DNA of 64,000 nucleotides from NCBI RefSeq assembly GCF_027409185.1, contig NC_084462.1:180100071-180164070 (forward strand), written 5' to 3'. The position numbers and the translations under genes were made by a program. The stretch is from Cynocephalus volans (lineage: Eukaryota; Chordata; Mammalia; Dermoptera; Cynocephalidae). Shown one piece after another: positions 1 to 9,880 of this stretch (within the stretch, counting starts at the first letter, position 1; each line of letters begins with the position of its first letter). The notes beneath the pieces were generated by a model that was not told where the DNA came from, searched no databases, and saw only the letters and a list, made by a program, of their open reading frames with translations.

Positions 1-126
1 AGCCTGGCTGGCAGGGTCCCCTCTGTGACCAATGTGTGACCTCTCCTGGCTGTGTCAACGGACTCTGCGAGGAGCCCTGGCAGTGCATTTGCAAGGACGG
101 CTGGGACGGGAAACTGTGCGATACAG
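1..126 (+). CDS. DLK1: DLK1 exon 3, 5'-truncated by window edge
   Basis: Read from cct at base 3, this encodes the end of EGF repeat 1 (PGWQGPLC) and EGF repeat 2 ([14 protein letters not shown], then [13 protein letters not shown]). DLK1 is a single-pass membrane protein of the Delta family that lacks the DSL domain; it is shed as the soluble factor Pref-1/FA1 and restrains adipogenesis and Notch signalling. The cysteine pattern and order match human DLK1 as I recall it, with differences such as VNG for LHG and EEPW for GEPG. The exon ends in phase 1 (gat aca g) at a GT donor at 127-128, and this phase is completed by the first two bases of exon 4. The start codon and signal peptide lie outside the window. 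The methionine-initiated frames through this exon read into intron 3 and are not separate genes. Confidence 0.95.
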
Positions 127-3075
127 GTTGGCACTCACCTTTGCTCTCCCCCACCCTGTTCCCTCACCTCCCTGCCCTCGGCCCCCAGCTTCCCAGCCTG
201 GTGGCTGCCTCCCTTTCCCCTCCCCCCTTATTCCTGCACACCTAGCGCCCTGTATTATAATGATGTGTTTATACACTTCCTGCTGGTGCTGAATGCCTCC
301 TCAAACAGAGGGACTTCATCCTGCTCACCTCTGCACCGCCAGCACCCGGCACCCAGGGAAGGCACTGGGGTGCGGTGCTGGGGAGCGGCCTGTTGAATAA
401 AGAATCCAAAATAAACACACACCACACACAAAGCTGAGCGGGTGGGACCACAGACCCCAGGCAACCTGTCCAGATCCCTGAAACTCAGAGACAGGAAAGG
501 ACTCCGGGGGATCTCAGAGCTAAGACTCCCAGAAAATCCCAGCAATACTCTAAGGAGGCTGCAGAGAGCAAGCAAACACACAAAGGGCTGAGGGTGATGT
601 ATGTTAAGGGGTGGGGGGAGCAGGAGCTGAGTCTGGACCACTAGGATGGGGTGCGGCGGGTAGGGGGACTTGGCTGAGGTTGGGTGTAAGGGGATGTTGG
701 GGGCTGGGAAAAGCTGAGGAGTTAAAATGCAGATTGGTGTTATCTGTTGATTTCATTAATTTATGCAATCTTTGTCCTTCATTACCCGGAGCAATTGAGA
801 CTTGGCTGTCCCTGCGTTTTCAGGCTGCTCAATGTTCGTCTGAGCCCATTCTCATTTGGCAAAACCTGCCCTAAAGTCTGGACAAACTAAAGTCCTCAAA
901 AAACTCACAGCAGTGTAGGCAGCTGCCTTAGAGCCTCTGTGCCTAGGTCCCCACTGTTAGCAGAGCCTCATGGTACAAATAAGGAAACTGAGGAACAGAG
1001 AAGCAAAAGGGTCTGCTCAGGGATACATAAGTCAGGGGAAAAGCCAGCTAAACCCCCGTCACCTGACCCCAGAAATGAGTTAATTTTCATCTGTGATTGC
1101 TTCCAGCACCCTCCCTTAAGGAAAACCTGGGAGTATACTGTTACTGCCCAGGCCCTGTATAGCCAAGGGGACTGGCCTTTCAAAGTCGACCCCCACCCCC
1201 ACTGTCTCTGGTCCTTAAGCCCCCCCCCCACATATGTGAAGGGTTTTACCTGCAGCTGACTCATGCTCTGGCTGACAGCTCTGCCACCCCTCACAGCAGC
1301 AGCAGCAGCAACAGCTCTGGGCCATTTCGGGATCCAGAGTATCCCAGAAAGGCCACCATTTGGGATCAGGGTTAGGCTTTTAGCCTGGAGCCCACTCTCT
1401 TGGGTATATAACTCAGGATGCGCTAGAGTTTTCCAAACAAAGCCTCCCTCCGGGGCCCTTGGCATGACCCTCCCCACCAGGTTGACAAAGCCTGTCTGCT
1501 TGGGAGTGGCTGGAGAGTCTGGGGTCCCAGAGAGGAACTAGCCCTTCGTCTCCCTTTTCTCCTGGCCTTGAGGCTGTCACAGCCACAGCTGCTGTCCCGG
1601 AAGAGATCCTAGCAGCGTTCTTCTTGGAGCAGCTTAAGCCACCCCTGCTTTGGGGTTGCAGGCTCAGGAGGGCTAACCCTCAGCTAGCAAAGATGGGCAT
1701 TGCGGGGAGAAGAGCAGGGACAGGCTGAGGGGGGTCACCAGCTCTTTAGCTTAAATTTAAGATTCTGAGTGACAGGAGAGCAGCAAACAGAGAATTAGGA
1801 GCCTGCTGCGGAGGTGCCCTGTGCTAACGGTTACTGTCCCATAAAGATAAATCCTCTTTATGTTTCCTTGCACCAAGCCGGGCTCCTGAGGAACGCCACA
1901 GCGTAGTCCATCAACATGGCGTCAGGCTTCGCCTTGCTGATGGACTGCGGTCTCCCCTCCACGACGGTGCGCGTGTCTTTGAATGGAAAAAAAAATACGC
2001 ACACGTGTGGCCTCCACATTAGGGATTTCTCTCCCTCCCCCCACAGCCTGCCTTAACTTTTCTGTTTGGCAGGTGCAGCAGTTCAAGTGATAGAAAACCA
2101 AAGCTAAAAAGACCCTCTGAGATTGGCCAGGGAGAGCCCCTCCTTCTATAAGAAGGGAAACTGAGGCACTGAGTAGGGAGGAGCTGAATTCTGTTGCCAT
2201 ATGGCAGCAGGTTGGAAACAGGGCAAGATAAGGATCCTTTCCAGGCCCTGTCGCCGAGCCGGGGTCTCTACTGTCAGAGAGCCCCTGACCCAGGCCCCTT
2301 TGTTTAAGCTCATCCTTGGCTTGCTGAGCCCTAACAATGAAGTATTAAAAGGCGGTGGAAATATACCAGTGTTGGTGGAAACCCACACCGACAGGAGAGT
2401 ACTCAATAGTTCTAATTTTACTGCCTTCAAAAGATGCAGCTTTTTTATCATGGACCCTTTTAGTTCAGAACCTGAGAGCAGAGAGACCACAGGGGGGGTG
2501 GAGAGACAGTGCTGGGGCTCACTCAGACTTCTTGGTTCCTGATGGGGGTCTTTACATCTCAATCTCCCCCGCCCATCTGGAATGGAAAAGTATGAGGGGC
2601 AGGTGGTTTTTCCAAGGGTTGGGCTGTACTTGTTCCCCCAGTGGCTGGGACCCTCTCCCCCAAACACTAGCAGCTGGACATGAAAACTTGTCTGGAGAAG
2701 GCAGGCATTAGGGAATCTCAGTAAGGCTCACTGCTTTGGAGAGGGGCACGGCGTCTGCAGTGAAGGTCACGGACATGTTGCTGGACCTATGGAGTGACCT
2801 GGTACCAGGAAAAGGGTACAGCTGTCTTGCCTAGAATATCAGAGGCCGTGACTTTCTGTCTCCTGACTTTAGACAAGTAAACCCCTTCAAGCTTCCTGAG
2901 TCCCAGTTTATTCTCTTTAGGTTTTTTTTGTGGGGGGGTGGGGAGTAAGGGCGAGGGAATCACTGTAAGTTCTTTCTTCAGACCCCGATTGGTGGCCACA
3001 GGTAGAGCCATTTGGGGTCCCTGTCTACTTGTCTCCAGAGGGGAAGCTGAGGTCCGATTTTTCTCTGTCCCCCAG
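127..3075 (+). other. DLK1: DLK1 intron 3
   Basis: The intron begins at a GT donor (acag|gttggc) and ends at a pyrimidine-rich AG acceptor (tgtcccccag, AG at 3074-3075). Two short stretches resemble MIR cores (about 960-1040 with ggaaactgagg, and 2145-2200 with gggaaactgaggcac). There is a short CAG run at 1294-1311 and C- or G-runs near 1210 and 2930. I see no exon-like open frame, RNA gene or recent transposon in it. Confidence 0.85.
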
Positions 3076-3217
3076 ATGTTCGCGCTTGCATCTCAAACCC
3101 CTGTGCCAACAACGGGACCTGCATGAACCTCGACAATGGCCACTACGAATGCTCCTGCACCCCTGGATACTCAGGAAAGGACTGTCAGAAAAAGGACGGG
3201 CCCTGTGTGATCAATGG
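3076..3217 (+). CDS. DLK1: DLK1 exon 4
   Basis: This 142-bp exon encodes EGF repeat 3 and the first cysteine of EGF repeat 4: DVRACISNPCANNGTC, then a segment ending CQKKDGPCVING. It has an N-x-T sequon (NGT) at the position equivalent to the known DLK1 glycosylation site in this repeat. The first two bases (at) complete the Asp codon split with exon 3. The last two (gg) start a Gly codon completed by the first base of exon 5, and the donor gtaaat begins at 3218. Both splice sites agree with consensus and the reading frame is open across the joins, so I place the borders with high confidence. Confidence 0.96.
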
Positions 3218-5145
3218 GTAAATATTCTTTCCCCACTATATGTGATCTAGTGAATGCTGCTTTGATTCCCGCTTCTCACCCCCTAAAGACCCTTTCAGCC
3301 TAACCCTGATGGACCTGTCGCCTGACAAAAGACGAAGTAAGTGCTCATCCTGGCAGCCCCATGGGGGGCCGCCCTAGATTGGGGCATTTATGGGGGAATG
3401 TGTCATTTCCATAATTTTTTCAAATGATCCTGAAGGCGATTTCATATTCCCTGATGTTTCCGAGCTCGGATTTGCGTGAGTGATGGTGGATTGGGATGGT
3501 GAGCCGAAGCTCAGCGCTGCGTCATTTTCTAAAGGCAACATAATAAGAGATCAGAATTCGGTTGTGCAACCCACTTACCATATTTTAAGGGGTGGTTTTG
3601 GGGTACTGGTGGGTTCTGCAGTTGGATTTTCTGGGATGTCTGGGGAGGGAGCTGTCAGGCTGAGGATGTAGGGAGACGGGGCACACGAGTGGGTGGGCCA
3701 GCTCTTGGCTACGCTCAGTGAGGAGGGGGCTCTGGGACTTCTGGGCAGGCAGAACTGTCTTGTCTTGCCCCTCCTCCGGAGCAGCATTTCTAGCAGCTCA
3801 GCGTGGCCCATCCCTTATCCCCTTAGCTGCACTGAGCCGTCCGCTCTTGCTGGGTCTTAGACTGAGCCTAGGAGATCTTGACAGAGGGAGTCTGAATTTA
3901 AGAATCCAAACTAGAGCCCAATCTTGGGTCTGCAGCTGCGGGGCAGGGGTGTCCCTCTCCTCCAGGAGGCAGAAGCTAACATGCAAAATAAGCTTATCTT
4001 AACCTGGCATTCCAGGGTGGCATGGAGAACCCAGGAGTCTGCAAAAGCTGTAAACAGACATTTATGCGACTTCTAAGGATCAGTATTCAGAAGGGGGTCC
4101 GAAAAGGGGGGATGACGACTGAACTCCATTGCTGCTTATTAGCAAGAAGGAAAAAAAGAGTGAGACCTTTAAAATATTTTGCTTTTCTAACAGTCTTGAA
4201 CCACTCTGTCAAAATAGAGCCCGAGGTCCTTGAGATTCCTTCAGAGCCCAGCTCCCATGCAGTCCTCGCCCTGAAGCAGCAATGCTGATTTCTTGTGTTT
4301 ATAGCCCCTTTCTTCCCTGGAGTTTTGGCATTTATCAGATGACAAAGGGCTTGCTCGTTTAAAAGCACTTACATTAAATGCTCCGTGTGCTCTACTTTGA
4401 GCAAACAGCTTTGGTTTGCAAGCTGCACTCGGGTGAATGGACCACTATTAAACAGCCTGGCACAGACGCTGGCTCGCGCCAGCATAGACCTCGTATTTCT
4501 TTCACTCTGAGAGTCCTTAAGGATTTGCCGCACAATAGCCTGTGGGCTCACTTGCAGAAAATAAAAAAAAAAATAATAATAATAATAAGGGGTGGTAGTG
4601 GTGGTGGATGCAGGCAGGAGCAAGGACAGTGGACCCCGGCGAAAGTAAGTGATGCCCCTTGCTTGGTGCTCCCTTAGCAGCCCAGGGCTGGAGCTCAGGG
4701 AAGGGGGCTTGCTCCAGTCCTGGGCTGTCACTCATTTTTCCTCTTCCAGCCTCAGTTTCCCTATCTGTCTAGTGACTAACCATCAGTCCTCTGGTCGGAG
4801 AGATGACATAAGAGGTGGGAGAGGACATGGGCATCCTGGTGTAGGCGGTCAGGTGTGTTCCGGGTTGGCATTGTGACGGGTGAGGTGTGTACCCTGCCCT
4901 CGAAAGCCAGTGAGCCCCTTGTGGGCAGGGGTTTCAGCCCTGGGCAGGCACCTCTCTGTGCTTCCCTGGCTGTCATTCTGTCCCCACCTCACTCACCTAA
5001 TGTGTCTTTAGCACCTGTCCTGCTGGACCTTGCACGGAAGTTTGCGATGTGTCTCGAGAACAGCCAAGCAAGCCTCTGCCCTGCCCCCTGCAGGGCCTAG
5101 CCCAGCCCCTGAGGGCCCTTTACCGTGTCCCCTGTTGTGTTGCAG
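3218..5145 (+). other. DLK1: DLK1 intron 4
   Basis: The donor is gtaaat at 3218 and the acceptor is tgttgcag, ending at 5145. The intron contains an (AAT)n-like A-rich run at about 4562-4587 and a MIR-like segment at about 4690-4830 (cctcagtttccctatctgt). The rest is unique sequence. The long open frame that begins at 5030 enters exon 5 from this intron; its first 39 codons are intronic and are not coding. Confidence 0.85.
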
Positions 5146-5893
5146 TTCCCCCTGCCAGCACGGAGGCACCTGCGTGGACGATGAGGGCCGGGCCTCCTAT
5201 GCCTCCTGCCTGTGCCCCCCTGGCTTCTCAGGCAATTTCTGTGAGATCGTGGCCAACAGCTGCACCCCCAACCCGTGCGAGAACGACGGTGTCTGCACCG
5301 ACATCGGGGGCGACTTCCGCTGCCGATGCCCAGCTGGCTTCATTGACAAGACCTGCAGCCGCCCAGTGACCAACTGCGCCAGCAACCCATGCCAGAACGG
5401 GGGCACCTGCCTGCAGCACACCCAGGTGAGCTACGAGTGTCTGTGCAAGCCCGAGTTCACAGGCCCCACCTGTGTCAAGAAGCGTGTGGTGAGCCCCCAG
5501 CAGGTCCCCCATGTGCCCAGTGGCTATGGGCTGGCCTACCGCGTGACCCCCGGGGTGCACGAGCTGCCAGTGCCGCAGCCCGAGCACCGCATCCTGAAGG
5601 TGTCCATGAAAGAGCTCAACAAGAGTACCCCTCTCCTCACCGAGGGCCAGGCCATCTGCTTCACCATCCTGGGCGTGCTCACCAGTCTGGTGGTGCTGGG
5701 CACCGTGGGCATCGTCTTCCTCAACAAGTGCGAGGCCTGGGTGTCCAACCTGCGCTACAACCACATGCTGCGCAAGAAGAAGAACCTGCTGCTGCAGTAC
5801 AACAGCGGGGAGGACCTGGCTGTCAACATCATCTTCCCCGAGAAGATCGACATGACCACCTTCAGCAAGGAGGCTGGCGAGGACGACATCTAA
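5146..5893 (+). CDS. DLK1: DLK1 exon 5 coding part: EGF4-6, juxtamembrane region, TM helix, cytoplasmic tail
   Basis: The exon starts at ttccccctgc after an AG acceptor; its first base completes the Gly codon split with exon 4. It encodes 248 further residues and stops at taa 5891-5893. In order these are the rest of EGF4 (SPCQHGGTC), EGF5 (about 5255-5368), EGF6 (about 5369-5480, CQNGGTC and CLCKPEFTG), and an extracellular juxtamembrane stretch (about 5481-5650). In other mammals that stretch holds the ADAM17 cleavage site and is removed in membrane-retained splice forms. One hydrophobic helix follows (5651-5722), then a basic stop-transfer and cytoplasmic tail ending KEAGEDDI. The tail is 56 residues, as in human. 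No frameshift or premature stop is seen, so the gene looks intact. The exon is CpG-rich compared with its introns. The antisense frames across it are shadows. Confidence 0.97.
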
Positions 5894-6135
5894 GCAGCAT
5901 CCCCACATCCCCTCTATATTCTCGGGGTCCCGCAGAGCTCACTGTATGCGGTCTGTCCTAATCTTTGTGGTGGAGTTTGCTGTATTTTGTGTCGAATCTG
6001 GTGAACGCTGTGCCTACATATATTTGTGTTGCTGTGTGGCAAAACGCAATGCTTTAAGAATCCTCTTTCTCTCTATTAATGCATGATAAAAAAAATGATA
6101 ATAATAAGACTTTCATCTTTAAACGAGTAAAAGAA
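5894..6135 (+). other. DLK1: DLK1 proximal 3' UTR
   Basis: This sequence follows the stop codon and has the character of a short DLK1 3' UTR: a T-rich stretch, then an AATAAT-rich end at about 6090-6110. I find no canonical AATAAA here. The nearest variants are aataataataag at about 6100 and agtaaa at about 6127, so the end is approximate. Confidence 0.6.
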
Positions 6136-6429
6136 ATAAGTATGTTATTCTAAACTCTAAACTTAATGAAATATCAAAAAATACCAAAAAAAAACAAGGC
6201 AACAGGACCAGGGCTCTGTGCCGACGTCCCTCTCTGAGGGGTCTTGGCCACAGGGTCCTCGTGTAACCATTACGAATGCTGTGCATGACCAATCACTGTG
6301 AAAAGGGCTAAAATCTCTTTCGTTCGTTAATTCTCACACACCACATCCAGCTTGCACTCACAAAGCCCAACACTGCAACCGTAAGATCTTTCTGATTGAT
6401 TTCAGATTTTGCAGAGTGCAGCGGCTGTG

Positions 6430-6612
6430 TGTCAGGCAGAGAGAGCCCCGGGTTGTCTGCTGGGGGGCCGGGAACCTGTCCTAGGCCTACCACTAACTCG
6501 CTGTGTGATCCTTGGCGAGTCCCCATCTCAATCCTGGGCCCACCTTCTCGCCCCTCTCCAGAGAGGGGTTTGAGCACCTACCATCAAGGTCCTCTCTAGC
6601 TCTAAAATTCTG
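6430..6612 (+). repeat. MIR SINE in the extended DLK1 3' UTR
   Basis: The segment carries the diverged MIR order: a cccgggtt-type head, taccactaactcgctgtgtgatccttgg core, then ccccatctcaat and a tail with ctctctagctctaaaattctg. It is old, shared eutherian-type sequence. Confidence 0.65.
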
Positions 6613-7185
6613 AATTAAGAACGAGGGGGTATGAACCGAAATACCTCCTGACCCTAAAAATTAGGATCTGATGAAGACTCAGTCTCATCCTGTGATCCGA
6701 AAGGTATTGGCCTATCCTGGATGCATGCTTGACATATTGAAATTGATCCGTAACTGCATTTCTCAAAGTGCGGAGCCTCCTGGCCCACCTCCCACTTGGG
6801 AAAGATTGGCCCCTTTGAGTCTTAATGTGCCATCTGGAGCTGCCGCTTAGGCAGCCAGCCCCCCACCACCACCCTGCCAATGCCCAACCCTGTACCTGCC
6901 TCCTACCCTGTAGATAAGAGATGTCTCTTGAAATTTAAGTGCACCTTGAACCGCAAGTGCCCCTGGCAAAATCTGAGCAGCAACACAGCCCTCACCAAGG
7001 TTTTCACAAGGTTTGGTGGAAATTGTTGCTTGTGGGGTGCGTTTTAGTTCTGTGGCAAAAGTGTTATAAGGCCTGGCCTACACAGCCATGGATTTACATT
7101 TGTGTTGCTGAGTTAATCCTCAGATCCGTAAGATCTAGCCAGCTTCTGAATTATGAACTTGACTTTTGGGTTTTTTCTAAAGAGT

Positions 7186-7271
7186 ATCTATCTTTTTTGC
7201 AAAAAAAATAGATGAAAATGGGACAGAGCTCTGTTTAGCTGTCCAGGCCTGAGAGCTGGACAGCTAAACAG
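7186..7271 (+). other. Two adjacent inverted repeats in the DLK1 3' extension
   Basis: The first is 7186-7198 against 7201-7213 (12 of 13 bases complementary, centre gc). The second is 7231-7246 (ctgtttagctgtccag) against 7256-7271 (ctggacagctaaacag): 16 perfect base pairs around a 9-nt loop. In RNA the second would form a stable hairpin. Beyond the 16 pairs the stem continues only with mismatches (7224-7228 against 7274-7278). Function is unknown. Confidence 0.9.
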
Positions 7272-8139
7272 CCCTTGGGTACCAGTTAGGAATATTTTGC
7301 TGCTGAAATTATTTGGATAAGAATCTATACTCTTAGCTTTATTGAGTATTGCCTGCTGTGTTTACCTTGTTGGAAGCATTTATCTCCAAGTCATCTTCAC
7401 CATCATCTACAGTCATTCAAATCATGGTCACCCACACACACACAAGAACTCACAGTCACCCGCCCATTGGTCATTTGCGTCACCGTCATGACACGATCAT
7501 CAACCTCATCGTCCCACAGTCACCACCCCATGTCCCATCATCCTGACTCAGAGCCCGACCAGCATCTCCCCCAAGCTCCCGACCCCCGACCCGGAGCCAT
7601 TGGTCCCTCACTCCTGGTTCTATAGAACCCTAACCCCAACCCCTCCCCCACTAGTCACCTCGTCCCCTACTGAGCCCCTCTGCCCACGACTGGTCTCACC
7701 GAGCCCCTCTGCACCATCACCCTGGGTCATGAATGGCCCCGTCCCAAGCCCCTCCCAACGTCACCCCTAAGCCTCTGGCTCCCCCCTTCCCTGATCACCC
7801 TTGCCCCAAGGGCTTTGTCCTTCTCCCCACTGAGTCAGATCCTCATCTCATCACTTTTAGTTTGTTTTAAGAAATAAAATTTAAAAAGACAAAAAAAAAG
7901 AATTGTTGGCATGTGCCAGGTGGGTGTCTGGTACCCCGTCTGGCCTCTCTCAGCGTGAGACCTTGACTGAGTCTGCTAACGATTCTGTTCTTCAGTTTCC
8001 CCAAAGGTGAAATTAAGAGTTTGACAAATCCGTCAAATTCTCTGCTCCATTTTTTTCATCTCAGTGCCGTACAGAACAGCCATGTCCCCTGATGACAAGG
8101 AACGAGGTCCTGCTGTAGTTTACTCTTGACCAACTCCTC

Positions 8140-8255
8140 ATCAATCCATTGATTCACCATTCACTCTCCATCCAATCAGGAAGCATTTGTAAGCACCTGC
8201 TGAGTGCAAGGCAGTGTGCGGGGAGCTGCAGGGCGTGCAGGATGAGGGGGACAGC
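8140..8255 (+). repeat. L2/MIR-type fragment
   Basis: The order tccattgattcaccattcac, then gcatttgtaagcacctgctgagtgcaaggcagtgtgc, resembles the common L2/MIR-related 3' motif in which a cattcatt-like run precedes a tttattgagcacctac-like core. It is heavily diverged. Confidence 0.45.
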
Positions 8256-8835
8256 CTGGGAGGGGAGCGGACACGCAGATGTCCCCAGGAAGCCCAGCAT
8301 AGTGCAGGTAAAATTCCGTGGGAGTGGAGAGTCCTGAGCAGACCCCTCCCTTGTGAGTGCCACCATCTCACTTTCCACGTGACAAGAGATCTATTACCAG
8401 CACATGATGAGGCCGCCCCACCCAAATTCCACAGCGCCCACCCACACGCACCCCAGTGCAACCAGAGCAGCGTTAGCAGCCCCGCCACGGTCTTCACGTC
8501 ATGCAGAAATGGTCCATTCCATGCTCTATGGTAACCAAATTCTGCTGAGAGTGTCGGGACTTTTGACTGCCCATCCACACCTCGTGTGTGCTTGGTGTAG
8601 TGTGTAGTTTACGAAACAAACGGAGAAGCTCAAAGACAGCTGTCAGAGACATGATCACCAATTCGGTCCCAAATTGAGAGGAGGAGGAGGAGGTGCAATT
8701 ATCATTTTGTAACCCAAATTAAGTAAATGTCAATGACGCTCTTTTTAGCTTTTCCGTTTACTGTGGAGCCAGACATGCAAAAAAAAAAAAAAAACCTTGT
8801 TTATGAAAATAAACAACAAGGGCTAATCTTGTGTC

Positions 8836-9880
8836 TGTTTCTTTGATTTATTGTGCGCCACCGGGCCACACTCGTCCCCTTCTGGAAGCCACCTTAGACC
8901 TGGGCAAGGGGCATCAGGGGCCCGAGCTTTCAAAGGCCCTGCTTCGACCCAACTCTGGCCCTTCCTGTGGGGCAAGGAGGCCTCGGGGCTAAGGGGTGGG
9001 GCTGGACCCACCTGTACATCACTCCCCTGTAGACCACACTCTGGGTACTTGGGACCTGGGAATTTCCTGCCCAGAGGATCCTGAGACCACCTCCAGGGCC
9101 TGCATGGGCCTCCTCCCTGTCTGTCTCCTGATGGGTGGTTGTTTGTGGGTGGCATGGATGGACCCAGGACATGAGGGTTGTGGGGGGAGAGGGGAGAGAT
9201 GTGAGCACTTGAGTCCCTGCTCAGCACCAGGTGGAACCACGACCCAGTACTCCAGATGTACCAAACTCCAGCCCAGAACTTGGGCGAGTCTGAGGACCCC
9301 ACACTGGTCCTGGTGTCTTCCAGGGCCTCCTGAAGGGTAAATGCCAGAGTAAGGGGTAGACATAGTTTGTCTGATACTTAGGGACTTGCACCCTTTTAAA
9401 CGTTCACACAGCAGGTGTATGGCCCCCATTCATCCTCCTAACTCAGGCTCTGTATGTGGCGGGAGGGACCCGCCTCCCTTCTAGTCCCAGTGCCCTGGGC
9501 CACAAGCTTGGACACCCAGTGCAGCGAATCCACCCCTTTGGGTTCCCACAGAGGGCCCAACCCAGAGGGGCCTGCGGAGACACCCAGAGTAGCAGCTTCA
9601 GTCTAGTGCCTTAGCCCCGTGGGCCTAAGCAGCAGCCCTCGGCTTGGGGTCCCATCTCCACTTCTTCCCATGGCCTGTCCCTCCTACCTCATCCACCATC
9701 GCAGCCTCTTTCTGCCTCCCGCCATCTCCTTCTGACCCTGGTCCCCACTGCCGGGGCTCAGGCCCACCTCTTGCCTCTGCACTGCTCTGCTCTCCTAGCC
9801 TGGCCCACCTCCCACTCAGCTACCTGCCGCAGAACACGCAAGAGGGGGCACAAAACCTCAGAGATGGATGCTGTTCTAAA
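8836..9880. other. Unique intergenic sequence, no gene identified
   Basis: GC-rich sequence with several overlapping chance frames on both strands (up to 159 codons) that show no domain, codon bias or splice structure I can recognise. One CTCF-like motif is at 9837-9851 (cgcaagagggggcac). Confidence 0.6.

Larger units (their letters stand above)
6136..8835 (+). other. DLK1: Probable extended 3' UTR of DLK1 (distal polyadenylation)
   Basis: No other gene starts here. Two canonical AATAAA signals lie downstream of DLK1 on the same strand, at about 7873 and 8808; the second is followed by a GT/T-rich element (cttgtgtctgtttctttg) as expected after a cleavage site. As I recall, current human annotation also extends DLK1 about 3 kb past the classical end, which fits an end near 8830. 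The stretch contains a MIR (6430-6612), inverted repeats at 7186-7271, a short (CA)n run at 7433-7444, an L2/MIR-like piece (8140-8255), a (GGA)n run near 8680 and a poly(A) run at 8779-8795. Transcription is inferred. Confidence 0.5.

Noticed and set aside
5030-5145. In-frame ATG upstream of DLK1 exon 5
   Set aside because: Lies in intron 4 before a good AG acceptor; joining exon 4 to 5146 gives the correct protein, so this is not an alternative start without transcript evidence.
5228-5908. 226-codon open frame antisense to DLK1 exon 5
   Set aside because: Shadow of the GC-rich DLK1 coding strand; its residues follow from DLK1 codon bias.
7231-7271. microRNA precursor
   Set aside because: The stem is only 16 perfect pairs with a mismatched extension; a Drosha substrate needs about 33 pairs. 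Kept as an inverted repeat only.
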